A DNA stretch of 64,000 bases from Centipeda noxia ATCC 43541 (GTDB taxonomy: Bacteria > Bacillota > Negativicutes > Selenomonadales > Selenomonadaceae), in the NCBI RefSeq assembly GCF_000160555.1, contig NZ_GG749278.1:160897-224896 (forward strand), in the 5' to 3' direction. The translations under genes and the position numbers were made by a program. Shown here one piece after another: positions 42,456 to 49,648 of this stretch. Below the pieces are notes generated by a model that made no database searches, was not told the DNA's origin, and saw only the letters and a program-made list of their open reading frames with translations. Position 1 is the first letter of the stretch; each line of letters starts with the position of its first letter.

Positions 42456-43214
42456 CTATCGAAAGAGCACCATGATCGTCCCTCCGATCGCCGGCAGGGC
42501 AACAATCCAGAAGCGCAGCACAGGCAGCGGTGCGAGATGCGTGAGCTTCGCCCCGAAATATGAACCGACTGAGAGCCCAACGAGCGTCTGGATAAAGAGC
42601 TGAAGTTCAAGCTGTCCGTAAAGAATATAGCCGATCCCCCCGCTGACAGAGATCGGTACGATGATCATCATCGTTGTCCCGATTGCCTGCAGAAGCGGCA
42701 CGCCGAACACGACCATCAGCGCAATCTGGATATATGCCGCGGATCCGATGCCGAACGCGCCCGAGAGGACGCCGCAGATGAAGCCGATCGGCAATCCGCA
42801 GAGATAGAGCCGCCGCCCGGTTAAGAGTTCCTCCCGCACAGGAATCTGCCGTCCCAGCCACTCCGCCCGATAGATGCGCAGATAGAGGAGGACCGCACTC
42901 GAGAGCAGCATAAATCCTGTAAAGAGGCTCAGATGCGGCGCCTCCATATGGTTTGAAATCACGGCGCCGATCAGCGCCCCGATCAGTCCGCCCATACCGA
43001 GAACGGCCCCCGTGAGAGGAACGACCTCATGCTCGCGATAGTGACTGACTGCGCCCGAAAGTGTGGTGAACGCCATGGATCCGAGCGCAACGGCGAGCGC
43101 CTGATGGATGGGAACGCCGAACCCGACGACGAGCAGCGTGATGATGACGCCGCTGCCGCCCGCCCCAACGAATCCGATGATCCCACCCATAAGGAGCATA
43201 GACAAAAAAAGCAT
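42456..43214 (-). CDS. TauE/SafE-family sulfite/anion permease
   Basis: A 252-residue polytopic protein with about eight membrane segments in two repeats. MGGIIGFVGAGGSGVIITLL and GVLSGAFGIGSAAYIQIALM are the paired glycine-rich motifs of the family. The family exports sulfite, sulfoacetate or related anions, or takes up thiosulfate-like compounds. The two rhodanese lipoproteins downstream support a sulfur-compound substrate (inference). Confidence 0.85.
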   Translation of the reverse strand: MLFLSMLLMGGIIGFVGAGGSGVIITLLVVGFGVPIHQALAVALGSMAFTTLSGAVSHYREHEVVPLTGAVLGMGGLIGALIGAVISNHMEAPHLSLFTGFMLLSSAVLLYLRIYRAEWLGRQIPVREELLTGRRLYLCGLPIGFICGVLSGAFGIGSAAYIQIALMVVFGVPLLQAIGTTMMIIVPISVSGGIGYILYGQLELQLFIQTLVGLSVGSYFGAKLTHLAPLPVLRFWIVALPAIGGTIMVLFR

Positions 43215-43276
43215 CGCATTCCCCGCAGTTCTCCACAGGAAGCGCAGAAGAACTGTTCTTCCATAAATAACATAAA

Positions 43277-43297
43277 AGGAGCTGCCCTGCAGCTCCT
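43277..43297 (-). terminator. Terminator after the tRNA-Glu genes
   Basis: On the minus strand AGGAGCTG, loop CAGGG, CAGCTCCT is followed by TTTTATG. It lies 13 bases past the second tRNA. Confidence 0.75.
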
Positions 43298-43309
43298 ATT
43301 TCATTGCGA

Positions 43310-43384
43310 TGGTGACGCCTATGGGATTCGAACCCATGAACCCGCCGTGAGAGGGCGGTGTCTTAACCACTTGACGAAGGCGCC
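43310..43384 (-). tRNA. tRNA-Glu (anticodon CTC), copy 1
   Basis: On the minus strand GGCGCCT pairs with AGGCGTC as the acceptor stem. The D arm has GTC/GAC, the anticodon arm is CCGCC-CTCTCAC-GGCGG (anticodon CTC) and the T arm is ATGGG-TTCGAAT-CCCAT. The 3' CCA is encoded. It is identical to the neighbouring copy. Confidence 0.95.
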
Positions 43385-43387
43385 TTC

Positions 43388-43462
43388 TGGTGACGCCTAT
43401 GGGATTCGAACCCATGAACCCGCCGTGAGAGGGCGGTGTCTTAACCACTTGACGAAGGCGCC
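43388..43462 (-). tRNA. tRNA-Glu (anticodon CTC), copy 2
   Basis: The 72-base body is the same as copy 1 and also has an encoded CCA. Only 3 bases (43385-43387) separate the two. It is the first tRNA transcribed after the promoter at 43482-43510. The cognate synthetase gltX lies immediately upstream. Confidence 0.95.
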
Positions 43463-43481
43463 ACATATGTCAACAGGAGTT

Positions 43482-43510
43482 ACTATATCATAGGGTCCCT
43501 AAAAAAGCAA
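43482..43510 (-). promoter_or_regulatory. Promoter of the tRNA-Glu pair
   Basis: On the minus strand TTGCTT (43510-43505) and TATAGT (43487-43482) are 17 bases apart, with TGA before the -10. The -35 lies inside the 3' arm of the gltX terminator. Confidence 0.75.
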
Positions 43511-43520
43511 GCGCTTTTTT
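43501..43520 (-). terminator. Terminator of gltX
   Basis: On the minus strand AAAAAAGC, loop GCTT, GCTTTTTT lies 13 bases past the gltX stop. It shares bases with the tRNA -35. Confidence 0.65.
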
Positions 43521-43533
43521 CTCCGGCCGGGGC

Positions 43534-45009
43534 TTACGCCGAGAGCTGTTCAAGCGCCGAGCGAAGCCGTTCGAGCCCAGTCTCCCGTCCGAGAATCGCG
43601 AGGATTTCGGTCGCGCCGCCCGGCGTCACCTGCTGCCCTGCAGCTGCGACGCGCAGAATCCACATGACGGTCCCCTTCTTCCATCCTTCACGCTCGATGC
43701 ACTCCTCGAGCAGCGCGTAGAGGAGATCGTTCTCCCACCGCTCCGCCGGAAGCGCTTCGAGAATCCCGATGAGTTCGGGCAGAAGTTCTCGTGCCGCAGC
43801 CGGGGTGACCTTGTTGCGCTTATTCTCGTAAAGGCGCGCATCAAAGGGCGGCGGCTCAATGAGGAATTCGATTGCCGGGCGCACGTCACCGAGCTTCTCC
43901 ACACGCGTACGCAGGAGATGCGCAACCGCCGGCCACTGTTCCTCCAAACGTGCGGGCAATGCTCCGGCAAAGGGGCGCGCGGCCGCAGCGAACTCCTCGT
44001 CCGTCATCGCCTTGAAATACTCGCCGCTCATCCAGCCGAGCTTATCGTAGTCGAATACGGCCGGCGACTTCGACAGCCCCTCGAGCGAGAATGCCTCAAT
44101 CAGCTCGTCCATCGAAAAGACTTCCTGATTCGTTGTCTTCGGACTCCAGCCGAGGAGCGCCACATAGTTCACAATCGCGGCGGCGGGATATCCCATTTTT
44201 ACGAGATCGTCGAAGCTCGTCGCGCCGTGCCGCTTTGAGAGCTTGCTCGTCTTGCCCGTCGCATCGTCACGTCCCATGACAGGAGCCAGATGAACGAATA
44301 CGGGCGGCGTCCAGCCGAAGGCCTCGTAGAGGAGCACGTGCTTCGGCGTCGAGGTGATGAACTCGGTTCCGCGGATGATGTGCGACACCTTCATCAGATG
44401 ATCGTCGATCACGTTGGCAAAGTTATAGGTCGGCATGCCGTCGCGCTTGAGGAGCACCTGATCCTCGAGCTCCGCGTTCGGAATCGTGACATTGCCGTGG
44501 AGCACATCATAGAAGGTGGTCTCGCCGACGAGCGGCATCTTCTGACGAATCACGTACGCATCGCCTCGATCGAGATGCGCCTGTATTTCCTCCGGACTGA
44601 GTTCGCGGCACGTGCGCGGATAGCCGCCGAACGACTTCTCTCCGTCCGCAGGAGCTGCCTCTTCCGTATGATTGCAGAAGCAGCGGTAGGCGTGTCCGCT
44701 TTCGACGAGCTGCTCGGCATATTTTTTGTAGATCTCCATGCGTTCGCTCTGAACGTACGGCCCGTAATCTCCGCCGATGCCGTCGGGCCCTTCATCAGGA
44801 ACAATCCCCGCCGCGTCGAGCGTGCGGCGAATGAACTCCACTGCATCCGCAACGTAGCGGCTGCGGTCGGTATCCTCAATGCGCAGGATGAACGTCCCGT
44901 CATTTGCACGCGCAAACAGCCAGGCATAGAGTGCCGTGCGCAGATTGCCGATGTGCATATAGCCCGTAGGACTGGGCGCGAAACGGGTACGAATCTCCGT
45001 GTTTATCAA
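43534..45009 (-). CDS. gltX: Glutamyl-tRNA synthetase
   Basis: A 491-residue class I synthetase. RTRFAPSPTGYMHIGNLRTA carries the HIGH-type motif, ILRIEDTDRSRY follows, and the KMSKS-type loop is TSKLSKRHG. The cysteine/histidine cluster YRCFCNHTEE is a zinc-like element. The C-terminal helical domain is complete. I start at the TTG at 45009 (INTEIRTRFAPS) since GGGGG lies about 8 bases upstream; a TTG at 45024 has GGAG only one base away. If the genome lacks glutaminyl-tRNA synthetase, GltX may also misacylate tRNA-Gln (not visible here). Confidence 0.95.
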   Translation of the reverse strand: MINTEIRTRFAPSPTGYMHIGNLRTALYAWLFARANDGTFILRIEDTDRSRYVADAVEFIRRTLDAAGIVPDEGPDGIGGDYGPYVQSERMEIYKKYAEQLVESGHAYRCFCNHTEEAAPADGEKSFGGYPRTCRELSPEEIQAHLDRGDAYVIRQKMPLVGETTFYDVLHGNVTIPNAELEDQVLLKRDGMPTYNFANVIDDHLMKVSHIIRGTEFITSTPKHVLLYEAFGWTPPVFVHLAPVMGRDDATGKTSKLSKRHGATSFDDLVKMGYPAAAIVNYVALLGWSPKTTNQEVFSMDELIEAFSLEGLSKSPAVFDYDKLGWMSGEYFKAMTDEEFAAAARPFAGALPARLEEQWPAVAHLLRTRVEKLGDVRPAIEFLIEPPPFDARLYENKRNKVTPAAARELLPELIGILEALPAERWENDLLYALLEECIEREGWKKGTVMWILRVAAAGQQVTPGGATEILAILGRETGLERLRSALEQLSA

Positions 45010-45036
45010 GCTGTTTTCCCCCAAACTCCAATATCA

Positions 45037-45660
45037 TCAGCCGCGCAGATAACTGCAGAGGGCGCGGAACATGATGAGAGAGCTCATCGCGCCCGGGTCC
45101 TCGACGCCGATGCTGCGCTCGCCGATGATGGCGGCTCGTCCGCGCCGCGCGGCGATCGTCTTCGTATACTCCGCCCCTGCGCGCCCGGCATCCAGTGCGT
45201 CCTCAAGGCATTCGCGCAGGCTCTTCCCATCCGCATTCTCCGAGCGAAAAGCATCGCGGATCGGGATCAGCGCATCGAGCATTGTCTTGTCGCCGTACTC
45301 GGCACGCCCGCGGCGCTGAATGGCCTCAATGCCGGCTGTGAAGAGTTTTTCAAAACTCGCCACGTCGAGCCGCGTCTTAGCGTTCACAGCCTCGCCGGCA
45401 CGCACGAATGCAATACCGTAGAGAGGACCTGCAGCGCCGCCGACATTCTCGATGAACGCGCGCCCGATATGATGAAGCACATCCTGTACCGGCGCATCAC
45501 CGGGCAGCTCCGCGAGCCTCTCCTGCGCAGCGGTGAATCCCCGCGCCATATTGAGTCCGTGGTCTCCATCCCCTGTCTTTGCGTCCAATGCCGTCAAATA
45601 ATCTTTCTGCGCCATAATTGCGGCAATGACCGCATTCACCGCATCACGAACATTTGCCAT
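45037..45660 (-). CDS. dhaL: Dihydroxyacetone kinase subunit DhaL
   Basis: A 207-residue ADP-binding DhaL subunit. LTALDAKTGDGDHGLNMARG carries the magnesium aspartates, and FIENVGGAAGPLYGIAF and EYTKTIAARRGRAAIIGERS with GVEDPGAMS complete the nucleotide cap. DhaK and DhaM are not adjacent, so it is an orphan here or fits a kinase encoded elsewhere. The upstream promoter's -10 ends at 45715, making an ATG at 45714 unlikely; I start at 45660, with a GTG at 45669 as the alternative. It may be cotranscribed with gltX, 27 bases on. Confidence 0.88.
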   Translation of the reverse strand: MANVRDAVNAVIAAIMAQKDYLTALDAKTGDGDHGLNMARGFTAAQERLAELPGDAPVQDVLHHIGRAFIENVGGAAGPLYGIAFVRAGEAVNAKTRLDVASFEKLFTAGIEAIQRRGRAEYGDKTMLDALIPIRDAFRSENADGKSLRECLEDALDAGRAGAEYTKTIAARRGRAAIIGERSIGVEDPGAMSSLIMFRALCSYLRG

Positions 45661-45714
45661 CTCCGTCACACCAGCTTTCCAGTAAAAATTGGAACTTTCC
45701 ATATTCTTATGCAT

Positions 45715-45724
45715 ATTATAACAC
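45715..45724 (-). promoter_or_regulatory. Extended -10 promoter of dhaL
   Basis: On the minus strand GTGTTATAAT, with TATAAT at 45720-45715 and TGT before it. The -35 (TTTTCC, 17 bases upstream) is poor. The expected start site near 45708 excludes the ATG at 45714. Confidence 0.65.
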
Positions 45725-45831
45725 GGGATTTTCCATAGGAAAAGAGGTAGGAATGTATTTCGATGTAGTTTTCGGAAAAAACAGATTTCATATCATTTCA
45801 ACGATATTGTTGTTCCCGTATTTGTCAAGTC

Positions 45832-45860
45832 TTGCGGCTCACTTTTTTTTATGCTATCAT
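45832..45860 (+). promoter_or_regulatory. Promoter of the 6S-like RNA
   Basis: TTGCGG (45832-45837) and TATCAT (45855-45860) are 17 bases apart, with TGC before the -10. The expected start is 45866, exactly at the 5' arm of the closing stem. Confidence 0.7.
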
Positions 45861-45865
45861 GATTA

Positions 45866-46052
45866 CAAGGAGGAGCGCCTTAGATGTGCGTATGCCTTAG
45901 CAATGTCTAACCTACAGATCTTTCAGGGAATCCGAATTGATTTCGGTGAACGCGATGCACCTCGGTGAACGCCGCAGCCGGACTTAGGGTACCCACCTGC
46001 TCTACGCAGGTATAGACATATAAGTCATACGGCATTTCAGACACCTCTCTTG
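45866..46052 (+). ncRNA. ssrS: Candidate 6S RNA (RNA polymerase-binding regulator)
   Basis: A 187-base stretch with a long, interrupted hairpin and no convincing gene. CAAGGAGG (45866-45873) pairs with CCTCTCTTG (46044-46052). TGCGTATG (45887-45894) pairs with CATACGGCA (46026-46034, one bulge). ATGTCTA (45903-45909) pairs with TAGACAT (46013-46019). Above this lies an unpaired centre whose 3' side holds the hairpin ACCTGC-TCTAC-GCAGGT (45995-46011), and an upper stem with TCCG/CGGA. A promoter starts at the 5' arm and a terminator follows. Length, closing stem, central bubble and 3' bubble hairpin match 6S RNA, which sequesters sigma-A RNA polymerase. The family call is from structure only. 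Confidence 0.65.
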
Positions 46053-46099
46053 AGGTCAGAGCGGAATTGTCCATGCGGCGGTTTTGTTCTGACCTTTTT
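46053..46099 (+). terminator. Terminator of the 6S-like RNA
   Basis: AGGTCAGA (46053-46060) pairs with TCTGACCT (46088-46095), followed by TTTT. The loop is long (27 bases). The 5' arm can alternatively pair with ACCTC at 46043-46047. Confidence 0.55.
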
Positions 46100-46189
46100 G
46101 TATGCACTTAGCGCACACGACGGGAAGGATTTTTTCAAAAAGACACGAATAGATACAGATAGTATACATTGTTTACAGGGGAGAACGAG

Positions 46190-48712
46190 ATGTCGGATCT
46201 GAATAAAACAAGCGAAGATGTATCCGCGGAGGATATGCCTGCAAAGCGCCGCGGCCGCCCGAGAAAACGCGTGCAGGAGACAGCGGCGGCGGAAGTCTCT
46301 GCAAAAAAACGCGGCCGCCCGAAAAAGAACGCATCTGCGCAGATGCAGAAGGCAGAACGGCACGATCGCCCTTCCGAACTCGTCTTTGCGCTTGACATTG
46401 GGACACGCAGCGTCATCGGCATCGTCGCCGAACAGCGAGACGGCATGCTCCATATCCTCGCTACCGAGCGCATGGAGCACAAGACGCGCGCGATGCTGGA
46501 CGGGCAGATTCACGATGTGCCGCAGGTTGCCGCTGTCATCCGCGAGGTCAAGCGCCGTCTGACCGAACGCACGGGCACGCTGCATAGTGTCGCCGTGGCC
46601 GCTGCCGGGCGTGCGCTCTATACGATGACGGCAGAGGCCGAGCAGGATGTCACAGGCATCATCACACCCGCACAGCAGCGCGACCTCGACTTCGCAGGCG
46701 TGCAGGAAGCACAGCGCAGGCTCGCCCATTCCCACACCGTCGACGATCCGACGCGCTATTACTGCGTCGGATACAGCACGATCCGCTATACCCTCGACGG
46801 CAACGATCTCAAGACGCTCGTCGGACAGCGCGGACGCAAGGCACAGGCGACCGTCATTGCCACATTCCTCCCGCGGCAGGTCGTTGACTCCATGCAATCG
46901 GCTCTGCGCGAGGCCCATCTGGAGATGCAGGCACTCACGCTCGAACCGATCGCCGGCATCAACGTCCTCATCCCGCCGACGATGCGCCATCTGAATCTCG
47001 TCCTCGTGGATATCGGCGCGGGCACATCCGATGTTGCCATTACACGCGGCGGCTCCGTCATCGCCTACGGCATGGTGCCGATGGCGGGTGACGAGGTCAC
47101 CGAGGCAATCTCGCGTGAATATCTGCTCGATTTCAACATCGCTGAGGATATCAAGCGCAAAACGGCCGACGGTCAGGACGTCTCCTTCACCGATATTCTC
47201 GGCATGAAGCTCTCGCTCACCGCCGAACAGGTCGTCGCCGCGATCAAGCCCGGCGTTGAAAATCTCGCGGACGCGATTGCAAAGCAGGTTCTCGAACTCA
47301 ATGGCGAACCTCCGCAGGCCGTCATGCTCGTAGGCGGCGGGGCACTCACGCCGATGATTCCGGAGCTTGTTGCAGAGGCGCTTGACATTCCCGCAGGGCG
47401 TGTCGCTGTCCGTCAGCCGGAGGAAGTCGACGGCATCGCGGATCTTCCCCCGGAGCTGCATGCCCCCGATGCAGTGACCCCGCTCGGCATCCTCAAGATC
47501 GCTTCGATCAACACACTGCATTTTCTCGCCGTCTGGATCAACGACATCGAATACAGCCTGTTCAATTTCCGCGCGCTCAACGTTTCCGACGCCCTCCTCG
47601 CCGCGGGCATCAATCTGCGCAAATACAACGGGCGCCCCGGCATGGGTCTTGTCATCACGGTGAACGGAGAGCGGCGCAGTTTTCCGGGAACGATGGGTAC
47701 GCTCGCGCAGATCACCGTTGACGGCAAAAGCGCAACCCTCGATACCCCCATCCACGACGACTGCCGCATTAAGCTTGTCGCGGGAGAAGACGGCCGCCAG
47801 CCTGAGATTCATCTGAGCGAAGTCATCGGCTCCACGGACAGCTATACGATTCTCCTCAACGGGGCAAAGACAGATGTTGCTGCAAGCATCCTCCTCAACG
47901 ATGACACGCCAAGCGGCGATCCTGTCCTATGCGACGGCAATTCGATCGTCACGCACCCGGAACGCACGCTCGGCGAAATGCTCCATGCGATGAATCTCCC
48001 TCCTGCGGGGCGAGGCATCTCTTATACGCTGAACGGTGAAACGCGCCGCTTCTCCGCTCCCCCAAAGATCACACTGAACGGAGCAGCAGCATCCCTCTCG
48101 AGCGTGCTGCGTGAGGGTGATGCCGTCACGTATGAGGAGGCCGGCGCCCCGACGATCGAATCCATCCTTGATCTCTCCGTCGCCGGATCATATGCAGTCA
48201 TCACATACGAGGGCAAGGAGCATCAGGTACCTGCCTCCGGCTTTGCACTCACAATCAACGGACGCGCAGCGTCGCCCGGCACCGTCGTCGAGGACGGCGC
48301 CGTCATTGCCTATCAAAAGGGAACGGGCAGTGCCAACGTCAGTGAAGCACTTCTCGCGGTCGGCTTCACGCCGCCGCCGGCAACCAGCCGCGTTTCTTTT
48401 GCGATCCTCGTCAATGGCGTCAAGGCCGACTTTACAAGCCCCATACGAACGGGAGACACTCTTGAGGTCATATTCACTCCATTGGGGAACCCAAGCACTG
48501 CGGCACCGACGCCGGATTCCAGCGCACCCGCAGCGAGCGAGATTCTCTCCGACATTGCTGCGCGCGCGGGGATTCTGCAGACAGAGACCGTATCCGCAAC
48601 AGATGCGCAGGAGCAGGAAAAAGCCTCTGTGGCCGCCGAGACTCCCCCGCCCGTATCGTCCTCAAAGCAAAGCGGTACGATCCGTGTCGAGTCGCTGATG
48701 CGCTATGACTGA
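46190..48712 (+). CDS. FtsA-like actin-fold ATPase with N-terminal AT-hooks
   Basis: An 840-residue protein. Residues about 19-27 (KRRGRPRKR) and 39-47 (KKRGRPKKN) are two AT-hook motifs. The actin/FtsA core follows: phosphate-1 FALDIGTRSVIGIVAEQ (about 66-82), an SHS2-like insert, phosphate-2 LVDIGAGTSDVAI (about 262-274), and adenosine motif VMLVGGGALTPMIPEL (about 378-393). Residues about 480-770 hold several repeats of the form VNG-x-x-x-x-F followed by T-x-N-G, resembling small beta domains. The C-terminus is Ala/Pro/Ser-rich. ATG 46190 follows GGGAGAACGAG. FtsA normally has about 420 residues and no DNA-binding motifs. Function is unknown; DNA- or envelope-linked cytoskeletal roles are possible. 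Confidence 0.78.
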   Translation: MSDLNKTSEDVSAEDMPAKRRGRPRKRVQETAAAEVSAKKRGRPKKNASAQMQKAERHDRPSELVFALDIGTRSVIGIVAEQRDGMLHILATERMEHKTRAMLDGQIHDVPQVAAVIREVKRRLTERTGTLHSVAVAAAGRALYTMTAEAEQDVTGIITPAQQRDLDFAGVQEAQRRLAHSHTVDDPTRYYCVGYSTIRYTLDGNDLKTLVGQRGRKAQATVIATFLPRQVVDSMQSALREAHLEMQALTLEPIAGINVLIPPTMRHLNLVLVDIGAGTSDVAITRGGSVIAYGMVPMAGDEVTEAISREYLLDFNIAEDIKRKTADGQDVSFTDILGMKLSLTAEQVVAAIKPGVENLADAIAKQVLELNGEPPQAVMLVGGGALTPMIPELVAEALDIPAGRVAVRQPEEVDGIADLPPELHAPDAVTPLGILKIASINTLHFLAVWINDIEYSLFNFRALNVSDALLAAGINLRKYNGRPGMGLVITVNGERRSFPGTMGTLAQITVDGKSATLDTPIHDDCRIKLVAGEDGRQPEIHLSEVIGSTDSYTILLNGAKTDVAASILLNDDTPSGDPVLCDGNSIVTHPERTLGEMLHAMNLPPAGRGISYTLNGETRRFSAPPKITLNGAAASLSSVLREGDAVTYEEAGAPTIESILDLSVAGSYAVITYEGKEHQVPASGFALTINGRAASPGTVVEDGAVIAYQKGTGSANVSEALLAVGFTPPPATSRVSFAILVNGVKADFTSPIRTGDTLEVIFTPLGNPSTAAPTPDSSAPAASEILSDIAARAGILQTETVSATDAQEQEKASVAAETPPPVSSSKQSGTIRVESLMRYD

Positions 48713-48720
48713 ACCAATAC

Positions 48721-48767
48721 AAAAAGAACTTCTGCATGAACATTTTGCTCATGCAGAAGTTCTTTTT
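48721..48767. terminator. Bidirectional terminator
   Basis: A 19-bp perfect stem (48721-48739 with 48749-48767) with a 9-base loop, between the FtsA-like gene and the convergent acyltransferase. It overlaps the acyltransferase stop codon by two bases. Confidence 0.92.
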
Positions 48768-49647
48768 ATTTCCATTCAGGATTTTCCCGGAGGGACTTCC
48801 AACGATCGTGCAGCCAGAACCATTCCTCAGGATACTTTCGAATCCATTCCTCGATCCGCGTGTTGATCGTCTGCGTCACACGGCGCACATCGGCAGCGCG
48901 GTCATCGGTCTTTTCGACAAATATCCCGGGCTCCACCGTCAGGATGTGATGGCCGCTTGGCTCGCGATGCATGAAAACGGGGAAGATCGGCACTTCGCAG
49001 CGCCGTGCAATGGCAGCCGCGCCTGTAAAAGCATTCGTCTTCTGCCCGAAGAAGTCGACGATAACGCCGTCGCGCAGAGACGGATCTTGATCGCTGAGGA
49101 GTCCGATGATCCATCCCTCGCCGATCATGCGGAACATCTCGCGTACGCCCGTCCGATAGGTGACGTGCATGCCGACGAGCGCGCGGTACTCGTTGATGAA
49201 GCGATCCATCCCCGCCGAGCTCTGCCGCTTTGCAACGCCGACGAGAGGGAATCCCGCGCAGGCGAATGCGCCGCCCATGAGCTCCCAGTTGCCGCTGTGG
49301 GACGTGGCAAAGATCGCGCCCTTCCCCGCTGCGATGGCCGTGCGCACCTCGTCTGCGGCACCCTCGATCGTAACATAGTCGCTCATGCGCGGCTTCATGA
49401 CCGGGAAGCGCAGGACCTCCATCAGCATGGGGCCGAACCGCAGGCTGCTCGCGCGCGCAATGCGATCCGCCTCGTCTTCCGATACACCGAGGCAGCGCAT
49501 GACCTGCCCGCATGCAAGTGTCTTTCGCTTTGCAGGAATAAAATGCCACGCAAGCCGTGCAAGAAGCTCGCCCAATACCATGGCAGTCCCGTGCGGCAGC
49601 AGACAGATGATGCGGCTGAGCAGTTTCACGGCGTGATAGGAAAGCAT
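48766..49647 (-). CDS. Lipid A biosynthesis acyltransferase (LpxL/HtrB family)
   Basis: A 293-residue inner-membrane acyltransferase that adds a secondary acyl chain to lipid A. An N-terminal hydrophobic helix (about 8-30) anchors it. The catalytic H-x4-E/D motif is in TSHSGNWELMGG (about 115-126), and GVAKRQSSAGMDRFINEYR and LLSDQDPSLRDGVIVDFFG are conserved. DRWKSLRENPEW ends it. LpxL and LpxM types cannot be distinguished. It begins one base after the lpxD stop and ends the OM gene block. Confidence 0.9.
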   Translation of the reverse strand: MLSYHAVKLLSRIICLLPHGTAMVLGELLARLAWHFIPAKRKTLACGQVMRCLGVSEDEADRIARASSLRFGPMLMEVLRFPVMKPRMSDYVTIEGAADEVRTAIAAGKGAIFATSHSGNWELMGGAFACAGFPLVGVAKRQSSAGMDRFINEYRALVGMHVTYRTGVREMFRMIGEGWIIGLLSDQDPSLRDGVIVDFFGQKTNAFTGAAAIARRCEVPIFPVFMHREPSGHHILTVEPGIFVEKTDDRAADVRRVTQTINTRIEEWIRKYPEEWFWLHDRWKSLRENPEWK

Positions 49648-49648
49648 C

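Noticed and set aside
43310-43462. tRNA-Glu pair as an attachment site of an integrated element
   Set aside because: No integrase gene and no additional partial tRNA copy are in the window; the repeat is two full tRNA genes.
45661-45714. Longer dhaL start at ATG 45714
   Set aside because: That codon lies upstream of the expected transcription start from the extended -10 at 45715-45720 and has no ribosome site.
45654-45968. Small plus-strand frame of 104 codons
   Set aside because: It crosses the dhaL promoter and the structured RNA, has no ribosome site, and the RNA folding explains the region better.
46037-47812. 591-codon minus-strand frame opposite the FtsA-like gene
   Set aside because: The opposite strand has conserved actin-fold motifs; the frame also runs through the 6S-like terminator.
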